A DNA stretch of 64,000 nucleotides. Origin: Actinokineospora auranticolor. GTDB taxonomy: Bacteria > Actinomycetota > Actinomycetes > Mycobacteriales > Pseudonocardiaceae. The stretch is from contig NZ_PTIX01000025.1 in NCBI RefSeq assembly GCF_002934265.1, positions 43,136-107,135 on the forward strand. The letters run 5' to 3'. Below, one piece after another: positions 8,845 to 19,251 of this stretch. The position numbers and the translations under genes were made by a program. The notes beneath the pieces were generated by a model, which saw nothing but the letters and a program-made list of their open reading frames with translations, had not been told where the DNA came from and ran no database searches. Every line of letters begins with the position of its first letter. Position 1 is the first letter of the stretch.

Positions 8845-9509
8845 CGCCCGGCTCCCGCCGAGACCGGCGCCGACAGCTCGGTCAGCGCGTCGGCGGTGGT
8901 GATCACGGTGCCGCAGCACTGCGCGACGTACTCGCAGGCCCGGTCGTGGTGCGCGCGGGAGAAGTCGGCCACGGCGTCGGCGACCAGGATCGGCCGGATG
9001 TCGGACATGAACGCCTCCACGGCGGTGGCCTGGAGGCCGATGTGCGCGTAGACCCCGGTGATCAGCAGCTGGTCGCGGCCCGCCGCGGCGAGCCGCGCGC
9101 GCAGCGGGGTGCGCTGGAACGCGCTGTAGCGCCACTTGGTGAGCACCGTGTCACCCGGCCTCGGGGCGAGTTCGGCGACGACGTCCGCCGCGCGCGGGTC
9201 GCGGTCGATGACCCCGCCGATGCCCGGGCCCCAGAACTCGGTGAGCAGGCCCCGGTCCGCGGCGCTCTGGCGACCCGGCTGGGCGGTGTAGAACACCGGG
9301 ACGCCCGCGGCGCGCGCCGCGTCGAGCAGGGCGGCGGTGTTGGCGAGCACCTGCGGGATCGGCGCGCCCGCGAAGGGGGCGAGGAAGTAGCGCTGCGCGT
9401 CGTGCACGAGCAGCGCCGCCCGGGCCGGGTCGGGCCGCCAGTCGACCCGGCCCACGGGCAGCTCGGACGCCGTGGGCAGCGGGTAGCCCGCGATCTTGGG
9501 TAAGGACAC
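8841..9509 (-). CDS. Isochorismatase (2,3-dihydro-2,3-dihydroxybenzoate synthase domain only)
   Basis: A 222-residue isochorismatase of the EntB/DhbB N-terminal type; it hydrolyses isochorismate to 2,3-dihydro-2,3-dihydroxybenzoate. Family blocks include ALLVHDAQRYFLAPF, PVFYTAQPG, TVLTKWRYSAFQRTPL and ITGVYAHIG, with the catalytic Asp and Lys and with Tyr-Ala where the nucleophilic Cys region lies in related hydrolases. The GTG start is 3 nt from the DhbE stop. The C-terminal carrier domain is encoded separately just downstream. Confidence 0.93.
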   Translation of the reverse strand: MSLPKIAGYPLPTASELPVGRVDWRPDPARAALLVHDAQRYFLAPFAGAPIPQVLANTAALLDAARAAGVPVFYTAQPGRQSAADRGLLTEFWGPGIGGVIDRDPRAADVVAELAPRPGDTVLTKWRYSAFQRTPLRARLAAAGRDQLLITGVYAHIGLQATAVEAFMSDIRPILVADAVADFSRAHHDRACEYVAQCCGTVITTADALTELSAPVSAGAGR

Positions 9510-9512
9510 CGG

Positions 9513-11140
<1,628 letters not shown>

Positions 11141-11141
<1 letters not shown>

Positions 11142-12334
11142 CACCGCTCCCACGCGCCGAGCGCCCGCAGCAGGGTGCGGAACTTCGCGCCGGTCTCGGC
11201 CAGCTCCGCGTCCGGGTCCGACCCGGCGACGACGCCCGCGCCCGCGAACAGGCGCACCGCCGCGTCGCACACCTCGGCGCAGCGGATGGTGACCACCCAC
11301 TCGCCGTCGCCGCGCGCGTCGGTCCAGCCGACCAAGCCGGTGAAGTAGCCGCGGTCGAAGGGTTCCAGGGCGGCGATCGCGTCGCGCGCGCCGTCGACGG
11401 GCACCCCGCACACTGCGGGCGTGGGGTGCAGCGCCTCGGCGATGGCCAGCGACGAGGCACCGGGGTCGGTGGGGTCGGCGATCCGGCCGGTGATCCTGGT
11501 GGAGAGGTGCCACATGGTCGGCGTGCCGACCACGGTGGGCTCGGCGGGCACGACGAGGTCGCGGCAGAACCGACCGAGCACCCGCGCGACCTCGGCCGCC
11601 ACGTGCGCGTGCTCGGCGCGGTCCTTGGCCGAGGCCAGCAGCGCGGCCCGGCGCCTGCGGTTCTCCGCCTCGTCGGCCACCCGCGGCGCCGACCCGGCGA
11701 GCGGGTTGGCCACCACCTCGGTGCCGCGCCGCGACACCAGCAGTTCCGGGCTGGCGCCGACCAGCGTGCGCGGGGCGGGGTCGCCGGGCGCGCTGACGTC
11801 GACGGCGAAGGCGTGCGCGGTGGGATCGGCGCGCACCAGCCGGGCGAGCAGCGCGGGCACCGCGACCGGGGCGTCGGCCAGCAGATCGAGGCACCGTCCC
11901 AGCACGACCTTGGCCAGTTCGCCACCGGCGATCCGCTCCAGCGCGCGGCGCACGGCGTCGGCGTAGTGGGACGGTTGCGGTCGAGGGGCGATCGTCCACG
12001 CGGGTGCGACCGCCGCCCCGGTGGGACCGTCGCCGGTGGGCGCGCAGGCCCGGCGGACGAGCGCGGGCACGACCAGGCTCGCCGGGCCGTCCGGGCGGAA
12101 ACCGATGGCGCCCACCACCATGGGGTGGTCGACACCCGCCCGGGCCGCGGCGGCCAGCGCCGCGGACACGGCGCGGGCGCGGTCGCCGTCGCGGGTCTCG
12201 ACCGTGGCGTGCACGCCGTCGGCGAGGATCGAGCCGTGCGCGGAGGAGTAGTAGAACGAGCCGGGCAGGTAGGCGGATAACAGGTCTGCCGCCCGGTGGA
12301 CAGGGCGGGGACGCACCAGGACAGCAGGAGACAC
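11141..12334 (-). CDS. dhbC: Isochorismate synthase
   Basis: A 397-residue chorismate-utilising enzyme converting chorismate to isochorismate, the committed step toward 2,3-DHB. Motifs typical of EntC/DhbC are [42 protein letters not shown] and the C-terminal [10 protein letters not shown] chose the GTG at 12334 because GAAAGGGA sits about 8 nt upstream. An in-frame GTG at 12370 would add 12 residues but lacks an equally good ribosome site. Confidence 0.94.
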
Positions 12335-12433
12335 GCCAGGATTCCCTTTCGTGACAGCGGTTCGGGACACGGGCTGGACGTCGTCCCGCCGATTCCGCTC
12401 GTGCTTCTCAGCGGTGGCCGCGCGGGCGGGCGA

Positions 12434-13213
12434 CTAGGCGCACAACGTGGCGCCACCGTCCACGTAGAGGTTCTGCATGGTGATGTGCCGCGCGCGGTCG
12501 GAGACCAGGAAGACCACGGCGTCGGCCACGTCGGCGGGGTCGGCGATGCGCTTGAGCGGGATACCGACGCGGAACTGCGCGGGGTCGCCCGCGATGACCC
12601 GCTCCGGCCCGTTGCCGTCGGTCCAGAGCGCGCGCTGCATCGCGGTGTCGGTCGAGCCCGGCGAGACGATGTTGCAGCGCACCCCCGACCCGGCGAGTTC
12701 GAGGCCGAGGCACCGGGTGAGCATGGTGGCCGCCGCCTTGGACGCCGCGTAGGCGGCCATGCCCGTGCGCGGCACGCCCGCCGCGTTCGAGCCGACGGTG
12801 ACCAGCGCCCCGCGCCCGCGTGAAACCATGCGGTGGGAAATTTCCCGCAGCACGAAGAACACACCGGTCGAGTTGACCGCGAACGTGCGCGCCCAGTCCT
12901 CAGTGCTGGTCGCGCCGACGGAAGCCGGGTGCAGCACCCCCGCCGCGGACACTCCGATGTCGAGCGGGCCGAGGTCGCGCTCGACCTCGGCCACGACCCG
13001 GGCGAACGCGTCCTGGTCGGTCACGTCCACCGGGAACGGCACCACCGACCCGCCGGTGCGGTCCGCCGTCTCCTTGAGCCCGTCGACGTCGATGTCCACC
13101 CCCGCAACGGAAACACCCTCACGGGCCAGCGCATCGGCGACGGCGGCACCGATCCCCCGCGCGGCACCGGTGACCAACGCGGTACGGCCGGACAACCCGG
13201 TCACCCCGACCAC
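12434..13213 (-). CDS. dhbA: 2,3-dihydro-2,3-dihydroxybenzoate dehydrogenase
   Basis: A 259-residue short-chain dehydrogenase of the EntA/DhbA type; it oxidises dihydro-DHB to 2,3-dihydroxybenzoate with NAD. It shows the cofactor motif TGAARGIG near the N-terminus, the catalytic YAASK (Tyr and Lys) and SPGSTDT after it. It starts at a GTG with AAGGGAG upstream. It is the first gene of the siderophore operon and lies directly behind an iron box, so transcription should rise under iron limitation. Confidence 0.94.
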   Translation of the reverse strand: MVGVTGLSGRTALVTGAARGIGAAVADALAREGVSVAGVDIDVDGLKETADRTGGSVVPFPVDVTDQDAFARVVAEVERDLGPLDIGVSAAGVLHPASVGATSTEDWARTFAVNSTGVFFVLREISHRMVSRGRGALVTVGSNAAGVPRTGMAAYAASKAAATMLTRCLGLELAGSGVRCNIVSPGSTDTAMQRALWTDGNGPERVIAGDPAQFRVGIPLKRIADPADVADAVVFLVSDRARHITMQNLYVDGGATLCA

Positions 13214-13235
13214 TGGCGTCTCCCTTCACGGTGAA

Positions 13236-13254
13236 ATAGCCAAGCCTCCCCTAA
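13236..13254 (-). promoter_or_regulatory. Iron box (IdeR/DmdR-type operator) of the siderophore operon
   Basis: On the minus strand the 19 bases read TTAGGGGAGGCTTGGCTAT. This matches 13 of 19 positions of the actinobacterial iron-box consensus TTAGGTTAGGCTAACCTAA, including the TTAGG and AGGCT blocks. It lies 23 bp upstream of the dhbA start, where a bound Fe-regulator would block transcription. The match is seen directly; binding is inferred from the family. Confidence 0.75.
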
Positions 13255-13568
13255 GTTAGCCATTCACAGTCCGGTTACGCGACAGCTGCGCCCGCACTCT
13301 CATCCACATTTTTGCCGGTTACACATTAACTTCGCTATACCAGACCAAAGGTTCCATGACCACGCGTTTGGCTCATCGAGCCGCATACCCGCCACGACCG
13401 GACACCTCGTTGCGGACGCAACCGAATATCTTTCGCGTCAGGCGCGGGAAACCGACTCCACGACGGCCGCGACTATCTCCTGTGGACGAAAACGGGCGTC
13501 GCCGAAATAGTCCACGTGGGATGGACAATCGTGTCGGGCGGTACCGGGATGGCCGCGCTCCGTCGGAA
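13255..13568. other. Intergenic region upstream of the siderophore operon
   Basis: About 310 bp between the immunity gene's 3' end and the iron box. It is locally AT-richer than its surroundings (for example around 13310-13345). It presumably holds the rest of the dhbA promoter and the end of the toxin/immunity transcript. I see no credible gene. Confidence 0.5.
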
Positions 13569-14249
13569 TCAGCCCGCGGTGAGTCGAGCGGGGCGGTAGG
13601 CGATCGGATCAGGCCCCAGGGTGTCCAGCGCGTCGTGGAGGGAGTCCGCGGGCTCGTCGCCGGGGTGCTCGACGGCCCGCACCAGCCACCCGTCCCCGAG
13701 CGGCCGGGAAGCGTGCGCGGGCAGGGCCGCGAGTCGCTCGCGCAGCTGGTCGGTGAGCCCGGCACCGGAGACGTAGGTCCAGGGTCCGAACTCCTCCGGC
13801 AGGACGGAGCCGGGGAGGAGCCGCCTGGACGCGTAGCTCGGCTCGTGGCTGTCGACGTGCCACGCGGTCAGGTGCGCCAGGCTCGGCCCGAGACCGGTCA
13901 CGAGCTGTGTCGCGAGGGAGAGCGCCATCTCCCACTCCGGCCCGAGCGGGTCCGGCTCGTCCAGGTGGACCGTCAGGAACAGCTCAACGGACGCCCCCGG
14001 GTCGGCGTCGCCGAGCATCAGCTGGACCCAGGAATTGGCGGCCGGGTAGGCGGGGTGCTTGAGGGCAACCGTCACCGCCTCCCCTTCGCCACCGAGGAAG
14101 CGGGCGCTGCGGGCACCGCTCGGCTGGAACCCCGCGCCACCGAAGGTGCCCAGCGCGGCGACGGCTCCGCGCAGAACAGCGCTCTCCGGCATGTTGACCG
14201 CGCCCGCCGCCAGTACCAGCACGCTTCCCGCCATGTACGAGTCGCCCAC
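13569..14249 (-). CDS. Probable immunity protein for the upstream toxin
   Basis: A 226-residue soluble, mildly acidic protein without signal peptide or membrane segment. I do not recognise a catalytic motif. Its size and layout (ELFLTVHLDEPDP, AHLTAWHVDSHEPSYASRRLLPG, EFGPWTYVSGAGL) vaguely resemble Imm52-type immunity proteins, which is a weak impression. The main argument is position: it directly follows the toxin's C-terminal nuclease domain on the same strand. The GTG at 14249 is preferred because AGGAGG lies 8 nt upstream. An in-frame GTG at 14258 would overlap the toxin stop but sits inside that ribosome site. Confidence 0.6.
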   Translation of the reverse strand: MGDSYMAGSVLVLAAGAVNMPESAVLRGAVAALGTFGGAGFQPSGARSARFLGGEGEAVTVALKHPAYPAANSWVQLMLGDADPGASVELFLTVHLDEPDPLGPEWEMALSLATQLVTGLGPSLAHLTAWHVDSHEPSYASRRLLPGSVLPEEFGPWTYVSGAGLTDQLRERLAALPAHASRPLGDGWLVRAVEHPGDEPADSLHDALDTLGPDPIAYRPARLTAG

Positions 14250-14254
14250 GTCCC

Positions 14255-17200
14255 TCACCTCCTCCAGATCACGGTGATGTGTTTTTTCCCGCCGTGTTCG
14301 ATGGCATCTTCGATGACCTCCTGGAACGCCGCCTTCGAACGCGGGTCAAGGCTATCGAACTCGGGCCAGTCGATGATGTGCTCGACGTACTTCCCTTGAC
14401 TGCCATCGATTTGCCCGAACAGTTGCTCTCTCAAGCCCGCCACTCGCTTGTCCCTGACGTCGTCGCTGAGCTTACCGGTCACATGCTTGTACTCGACCAT
14501 GACGTGCCGCGAGCGGCCCTCGACGTGCGCTCGGAAGGTGTAGTCGACGCGCTTCTTCCCGACATGGACCTCGATGCCGGTCAACTCACCGTTGTTCTTG
14601 AGGAAGTTCACGATGGCTTCCATCTGCTTGCGGACCCCCACATTGAGGGGCTGGAACTTGTTGGCGCCCGAAGCCAACGAGTTCGCCAGGCCGTCGGGGT
14701 CGTCGCCCTCGAGATCCGGTGCTTCGTCCCGCTTCAGTTTGTCCCGGTACGCGGCGATCGTGTCGCGATAGACCTTGATCACCTCCATCTCGACCCGGAG
14801 GATGCCTGGACCCTTCTGCACCAGGTCGGCCGAGTCGACGTGCACCATGGGAAAGCTGCCCGGGGCGGCCGAGCCGAACCCGGGTGCGCGCTGAATCTGC
14901 AGGAACGAGTAGTCCCCGCCGTACAGGTACTTCCCGCTGTCCGTCCGCACGTCGTAGCCGAACAGGTCCTTGGGGACGCCGGCGATGAGCGTACCGAGCC
15001 ACGGTTCGATGGGGTTCTTCGCCGCGAAGATCTCCTTGAGCGCGTCGGCCAGTTGTCGCTGCTGGCCCGCCAGCTCCTGCTGCTTCGCGGTCAACTTCTT
15101 CCTGCCCGCGTCCTCATCGGACTTGGGCACGTGCACCGCGAGCTTCGCGATCTCGTTCGCCTGGTCACCCGCGGCCTCCGCCAGCCGACGCGCGGCCCGC
15201 GCCTCTTTCCTGACCTTCGGATCGGTCTTCTCGTCGGCGATGACGTGGTCGAGGTAGTTCAGGAGCGACTGCTCGCGGCTGGCCACCATGAGCGTGGCCG
15301 TGCTGCCGGACACCACGAACCAAAGCCGGTGCGTGTGCCGGTCGGCGGAGAACGTGACCACCGCCCAGTCCGGCTCCAGCCGCCGCACGTCGCCCGGCCG
15401 TGCCTTGGTCGGGGGCTGGGTCTTCCCCGGTGGCGTCTTCCCCGGTGGCGTCTTCTCCGGTCGCGTCTTCTCCGGATGCCCCTTGTCGGGCCGCTGCTTG
15501 GCCGGGGGCCGCCCCTTCTTCGGCCGGTCCTTGCCGGGACGCGCCTTGCCGAACTCGTCCTTGACCGTCTTCGTGATGGCCTTGACCTTGGCCAGCACCC
15601 CCTTGGCCAAACCGACGATCTTGTCGATGACCCAGTCCACGGCCTGGTTGACCGGTTTGGCCAGCTTCTGGAAGACGTCCTTGATCTTGCCCGCGATGCC
15701 GCCCACGCCCAGCAGTGCGGCCAGCATGCCGATCAGGAGCGGGATCGAGCGGGCGAGGGCCTTCTCGACCAGGCCGGGTACGCCGCCACCGCCGCCCTTG
15801 GCGATGGCGATCACCGCGTCCAGGACGGTGTTGACGAACTCGATGATCCGGCTGCCGTTGGTGACGATGAACCGGATGATGTCGATGATCATCTTGCAGG
15901 CGCGGATGAACGCCGACGCGGGGTTGAACAGGGAGATGATCCAGGTGATGCCCGCGACGATGATGGTCGGCAGCAGGAACGACACCAGGTTGTCGACGAG
16001 GTTCTTCTTCAGGTCCCCGACCCGCGACTTGAGGTCGTCCCACAGCGCCTTCACGCCGTGTTTCCGCGCCTCCACGACGATCGGGAGGGCGTGCTCGCCG
16101 ACCTCGATCGCGGTCATGGCCTCCTTGGGGAGCTTCGTGGCCAGGCGCGCGCGCAGGCCGGCCCAGGTCAGGCCGAGCAGACCGGCGACCAGCAGCACGA
16201 TGCCCAGCACGTCGAAGGTGGCGGGCAGCACGATGCCCGCGGTGGCGGCGGTGCCGAGCAGCCACGACAGCACCCCCTGCTCGAGGTGGGCCTTGGCGTT
16301 CTCCTTGAACCGCGTCAACCCGCCGCCGACCGCGCGCACCAGGTTGCCGAGGAAGCCGATGGGGTCCTTCAGGATGCCCAGGACGGCCTGCGCCGCCTTG
16401 GCGAGCACGCCGAGCAGGAGGTCCTTCAGTTCGAGGATGGTCTTGATGACGCCCTTGACGGCATCGATCGCCTTGTCGACGAAGCCCCGGTTCTTCTCCT
16501 TCTCCGCGGCGATCTCGTCGTCGACCGACTTGACGGCGTCGGTGTACTTCGTGGCCAGGGTGTCGACGAGCGCGCTGCTCTTGTCGTCGACGGACTGGGT
16601 CAGCTGGTCGAACTTGTCGGCGAACCCGGCGGCGGCCTCCGTGCCGAGCGCCTTGAGGTCCTTGGGCAGCTTCTCGACCTCGGCCCTGAGTTCGTCGCGG
16701 CCCTTGGCGATGCGCTGCTTCGCCCTGGTCAGCTCCCGGCCGACGGTGTCCGCCACCCCGGAGATGACCTGGCGCATCCGCTTGACGTAGTGGTCCCGGG
16801 CGTCGACGAAGATCTGGTTCGCCTCGTCGGGGAGGCCGAAGAGCTTGTCGTGCCCCCACTTGACCACGCCCCACGCGCCGCCGTACCGCCGGTCCTTGTA
16901 CTCGTCCATCTTGCGGCGGTGTTCGGCGGTGAACGCGTCGCGGGCTTCCTTCTCGCCCTGGGTGAACTGGTCGTCGACCAGCTTGTCCAGGCCGGTGAGG
17001 ATGCCTTCGACGTCGGTCTTCATGACGTCGAAGACCTTCTGCAGGATAGCCGTTACCTGGGCCCGCTTGTCCTCGTCGCTGGACTTCGCGTTCGTCTTGC
17101 CGGTGCCGACCTGCTGACCGGTCCGCACCCGCTGGTTGGTGATCGCGCCCATGGCGGTGGTGCCGAGGCGCTTGGCCTGCGCGGTGGTCCGGTGCAGCTG

Positions 17201-18127
17201 TGCGGACTCGTGCTCGCGCAGCTGCCCGGGCGCGGTGTCCGAGTGCTGCTCCGCGGCCTTCTTGTCCTTCACCGCCGCGTCGAACGACGGTTCGTTCGAC
17301 TTCCGCAGCTGCGGCTCGGTGACCTGCGCGTCGGCCATCTCCTGGTTGACGCGCGCGGGCCCGGCCGACATGTCCGTGGCCGACGGCGGGAGCTTGTCCG
17401 GCGTCGCCTTCGCCGGGTCGGGGGTGCCCGGTCGGCCCGGCGGGCGGTCGGGCGCGAGGGGCACGACCTGCTTGGCGACGGCGGCCGACGTGTCCGGTGG
17501 CGCGGCCGTGGTGTCGGCGATCTGCGCGGCCGAGTCGGCCTTGCCCTCACCGACCCGGCCCTGGACCTCGCCCTTGATCTCGGCGGGTTTGCCGGAGTCG
17601 GCGAACCCGTCGGCCTGCTCCAGGTTCTTCGGCGCCTTCTCGGCGATGGCCTTCTCGACCGCGGCGATGAACGCGTCCTTGTCGAAGTCCTTCGGCTTGG
17701 CGTCGTTCATCTTCTCGGCGTTGGCCGTCTTGCCCTGCGCGACCGCGTCGTCCTTGGGCGGTACCGAGGCTTGCAGCGCCGAGGTCGCCTCTTTGCCTGC
17801 CGGGGGGTGGGAACGCGCGATCGTCCGCTTCTTGTGCGCGACGTCCTGCTTGAGCACCGCGAACTTGGGATCGGTCCCCGGCCCCCTGGCCAGCCCGGCC
17901 GCCACCGCGCCGTTGCCGACCTGGTCCTGCGTCCCCTTCTGGGACGGGTCGCCCAACGGCTTCTTGCCGCCCACCCGCAACGCCGCCGACACCGCGGCGT
18001 TCGACGGCGGCAGCAGCGGCGGCTTGCGTTGCGGCGGACGGTCTTTCACCGGCACGGGCGCCTTCGCGGGCGTCACCGCCGGGTCCCGCACGGCGGAGCG
18101 CTTCGCACCGACCATCGACGGAGGCAT
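14255..18127 (-). CDS. Large polymorphic toxin, injection-system-effector-like, C-terminal PD-(D/E)XK-type nuclease
   Basis: A 1290-residue protein with a Pro/Lys/Ala-rich N-terminus. A long helical region (about 320-600) and hydrophobic helices near 620-665, 725-745 and 800-825 follow, including the block KGVIKTILELKDLLLGVLAK. A Pro/Lys linker of PGKT/PEKT repeats (about 860-905) and a second helical region (about 960-1030) lead to a C-terminal domain. From memory, this body is typical of large actinobacterial and cyanobacterial proteins associated with extracellular contractile injection systems. The C-terminal ~100 residues show Asp in KKRVDYTF (about 1194) and Glu-Tyr-Lys in MVEYKH (about 1212), the core of PD-(D/E)XK nucleases. 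No injection-system genes are in the window. An ATG at 18127 with GGAGGA 9 nt upstream is preferred over a GTG at 18136. Confidence 0.7.
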   Translation of the reverse strand: MPPSMVGAKRSAVRDPAVTPAKAPVPVKDRPPQRKPPLLPPSNAAVSAALRVGGKKPLGDPSQKGTQDQVGNGAVAAGLARGPGTDPKFAVLKQDVAHKKRTIARSHPPAGKEATSALQASVPPKDDAVAQGKTANAEKMNDAKPKDFDKDAFIAAVEKAIAEKAPKNLEQADGFADSGKPAEIKGEVQGRVGEGKADSAAQIADTTAAPPDTSAAVAKQVVPLAPDRPPGRPGTPDPAKATPDKLPPSATDMSAGPARVNQEMADAQVTEPQLRKSNEPSFDAAVKDKKAAEQHSDTAPGQLREHESAQLHRTTAQAKRLGTTAMGAITNQRVRTGQQVGTGKTNAKSSDEDKRAQVTAILQKVFDVMKTDVEGILTGLDKLVDDQFTQGEKEARDAFTAEHRRKMDEYKDRRYGGAWGVVKWGHDKLFGLPDEANQIFVDARDHYVKRMRQVISGVADTVGRELTRAKQRIAKGRDELRAEVEKLPKDLKALGTEAAAGFADKFDQLTQSVDDKSSALVDTLATKYTDAVKSVDDEIAAEKEKNRGFVDKAIDAVKGVIKTILELKDLLLGVLAKAAQAVLGILKDPIGFLGNLVRAVGGGLTRFKENAKAHLEQGVLSWLLGTAATAGIVLPATFDVLGIVLLVAGLLGLTWAGLRARLATKLPKEAMTAIEVGEHALPIVVEARKHGVKALWDDLKSRVGDLKKNLVDNLVSFLLPTIIVAGITWIISLFNPASAFIRACKMIIDIIRFIVTNGSRIIEFVNTVLDAVIAIAKGGGGGVPGLVEKALARSIPLLIGMLAALLGVGGIAGKIKDVFQKLAKPVNQAVDWVIDKIVGLAKGVLAKVKAITKTVKDEFGKARPGKDRPKKGRPPAKQRPDKGHPEKTRPEKTPPGKTPPGKTQPPTKARPGDVRRLEPDWAVVTFSADRHTHRLWFVVSGSTATLMVASREQSLLNYLDHVIADEKTDPKVRKEARAARRLAEAAGDQANEIAKLAVHVPKSDEDAGRKKLTAKQQELAGQQRQLADALKEIFAAKNPIEPWLGTLIAGVPKDLFGYDVRTDSGKYLYGGDYSFLQIQRAPGFGSAAPGSFPMVHVDSADLVQKGPGILRVEMEVIKVYRDTIAAYRDKLKRDEAPDLEGDDPDGLANSLASGANKFQPLNVGVRKQMEAIVNFLKNNGELTGIEVHVGKKRVDYTFRAHVEGRSRHVMVEYKHVTGKLSDDVRDKRVAGLREQLFGQIDGSQGKYVEHIIDWPEFDSLDPRSKAAFQEVIEDAIEHGGKKHITVIWRR
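15421..15480. repeat. 15-bp tandem repeat in the toxin linker (4 imperfect copies)
   Basis: Four consecutive 15-bp units on the plus strand, TCTTCCCCGGTGGCG twice, then TCTTCTCCGGTCGCG and TCTTCTCCGGATGCC. They encode the repeated Pro-x-Lys-Thr linker of the toxin. Repeats of this kind are prone to copy-number change without altering the frame. Confidence 0.85.
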
Positions 18128-18267
18128 CGACGGCACTCCTCCCCGTCAGGGCACCCAACGGTTCAGAGTCGCAAACCAACCGTCACCACGGCGTCGCTAC
18201 AACGTTCCCGGATTGTCAGCGACGCGGAACACCCCGACCGCACCCCCGGCGAGGTCGGCCGTCGGAC

Positions 18268-18642
18268 TCAGACGGCCCAGGGGATCGGCTGCCGGGCCTC
18301 GCTGCCGGGTGCGCCGACCTGGCCGCCCGCGGCCATGCACACCAGGGCATCACCCGCCTCCGCGAGGGCGTGGAACCGACGGCTCGCACCCGCCGGGACC
18401 ACCACGGCCTGGCCCGCCACGGCCTTCGCGGATTCACCGTCCACTGTGAACTCGAAGGCGCCTGCGATGATCATCCAGACCTGCTCGCGGTCGACGACGT
18501 GCACCGGGGACGGCGACCCCGGGTTCATCCGCACCCGCCAGGTGCTCAGCTCGGCGCTGCCCCGGCTGGGCGCGGCGAGACCGATCATGACGGCCGCCGG
18601 GGTGGTGACGGTGCGCTCCTGGCTCGCGGAGATGACGTGCAC
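18268..18642 (-). CDS. Small cupin-domain protein
   Basis: A 124-residue single-domain cupin. The motif 1 region PSPVHVVDREQVWMIIAGAF has a His and a Glu-like metal ligand set; motif 2 is GQAVVVPAGASRRFHAL. It is probably a metal-dependent sensor or small dioxygenase/isomerase, but the substrate cannot be read. It is divergent from a MarR regulator with a palindromic operator between them, so the MarR protein probably controls it. The start is GTG at 18642 in the published frame. Confidence 0.8.
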   Translation of the reverse strand: MHVISASQERTVTTPAAVMIGLAAPSRGSAELSTWRVRMNPGSPSPVHVVDREQVWMIIAGAFEFTVDGESAKAVAGQAVVVPAGASRRFHALAEAGDALVCMAAGGQVGAPGSEARQPIPWAV

Positions 18643-18712
18643 TCGCGTGCTCCTATACTCGTGGTGGTGGTTTGACGGACTCCCGCTGAACCGCGGTGGT
18701 GAGCTACGATGC

Positions 18713-18731
18713 GAGTAAAGCCGCTTTACTC
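18713..18731. promoter_or_regulatory. Perfect palindromic operator between cupin and marR-type gene
   Basis: GAGTAAAGC-C-GCTTTACTC: perfect 9-bp arms around one base, located 21 bp before the MarR start and about 70 bp before the divergent cupin start. Size and position are those of MarR-family binding sites, so autorepression and control of the cupin gene are likely. The palindrome is seen directly; the binder is inferred. Confidence 0.8.
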
Positions 18732-18752
18732 ACACCTGTCAAGAAGGACCCC

Positions 18753-19229
18753 GTGACCCACGACGCCGATCCGCTCAGGCACGCCGACCTGACCGTCCTG
18801 CTCGGCATGTCGTTCCAGGTCGTGCTCGCGGAGTTCACCCAGCGCCTCGACGCGGCGGGCTACGCCGAACTGCGCCCCGTGCACGGCTTCGTCTTCCAAC
18901 AGCTGCGCGGCCCCGGGCTGACCGGGACCGAGCTGGCCCAACGGCTGGGCGTCACCAAGCAGGCCGTCGGGCAGATCGTCACCGAGTTGGAGAAGCGCGG
19001 CTACGTGCGGAAGGCGCCGCACCCGAACGGGGGGCGCGCCCAGCTCATCCAGCTCACCGAGCGGGCGCACGACCACCTCGACGTCGCCGGTCGGCTGCTG
19101 CGTGCCGTCGAGTCCGAACTGGCCGACCGGATCGGCGACACCGATCTCGCGCACCTGCGCGAGCAACTGGCCACGCTGGTCCGCGCCGCGGTCGGCGACG
19201 CGATCCCCCCGCTGCGGCCCATCTGGTGA
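18753..19229 (+). CDS. MarR-family transcriptional regulator
   Basis: A 158-residue winged-helix regulator. The DNA-binding helix region is GTELAQRLGVTKQAVGQIVTELEKRGYV, followed by a wing with PNGGRAQLIQLTERA. A dimerisation helix follows. The GTG at 18753 has AAGAAGGA upstream; earlier in-frame starts would overlap the palindromic operator. It probably represses itself and the divergent cupin gene through that operator. Confidence 0.9.
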   Translation: MTHDADPLRHADLTVLLGMSFQVVLAEFTQRLDAAGYAELRPVHGFVFQQLRGPGLTGTELAQRLGVTKQAVGQIVTELEKRGYVRKAPHPNGGRAQLIQLTERAHDHLDVAGRLLRAVESELADRIGDTDLAHLREQLATLVRAAVGDAIPPLRPIW

Positions 19230-19251
19230 CGTCCACCGCGGACGCGCCCCG

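Noticed and set aside
14279..18718. A 1479-codon plus-strand open frame opposite the toxin gene
   Set aside because: It is antisense to the toxin, has a biased composition (Leu/Asp/Arg/Val-rich with no domain) and mirrors GC-rich third positions of the real gene.
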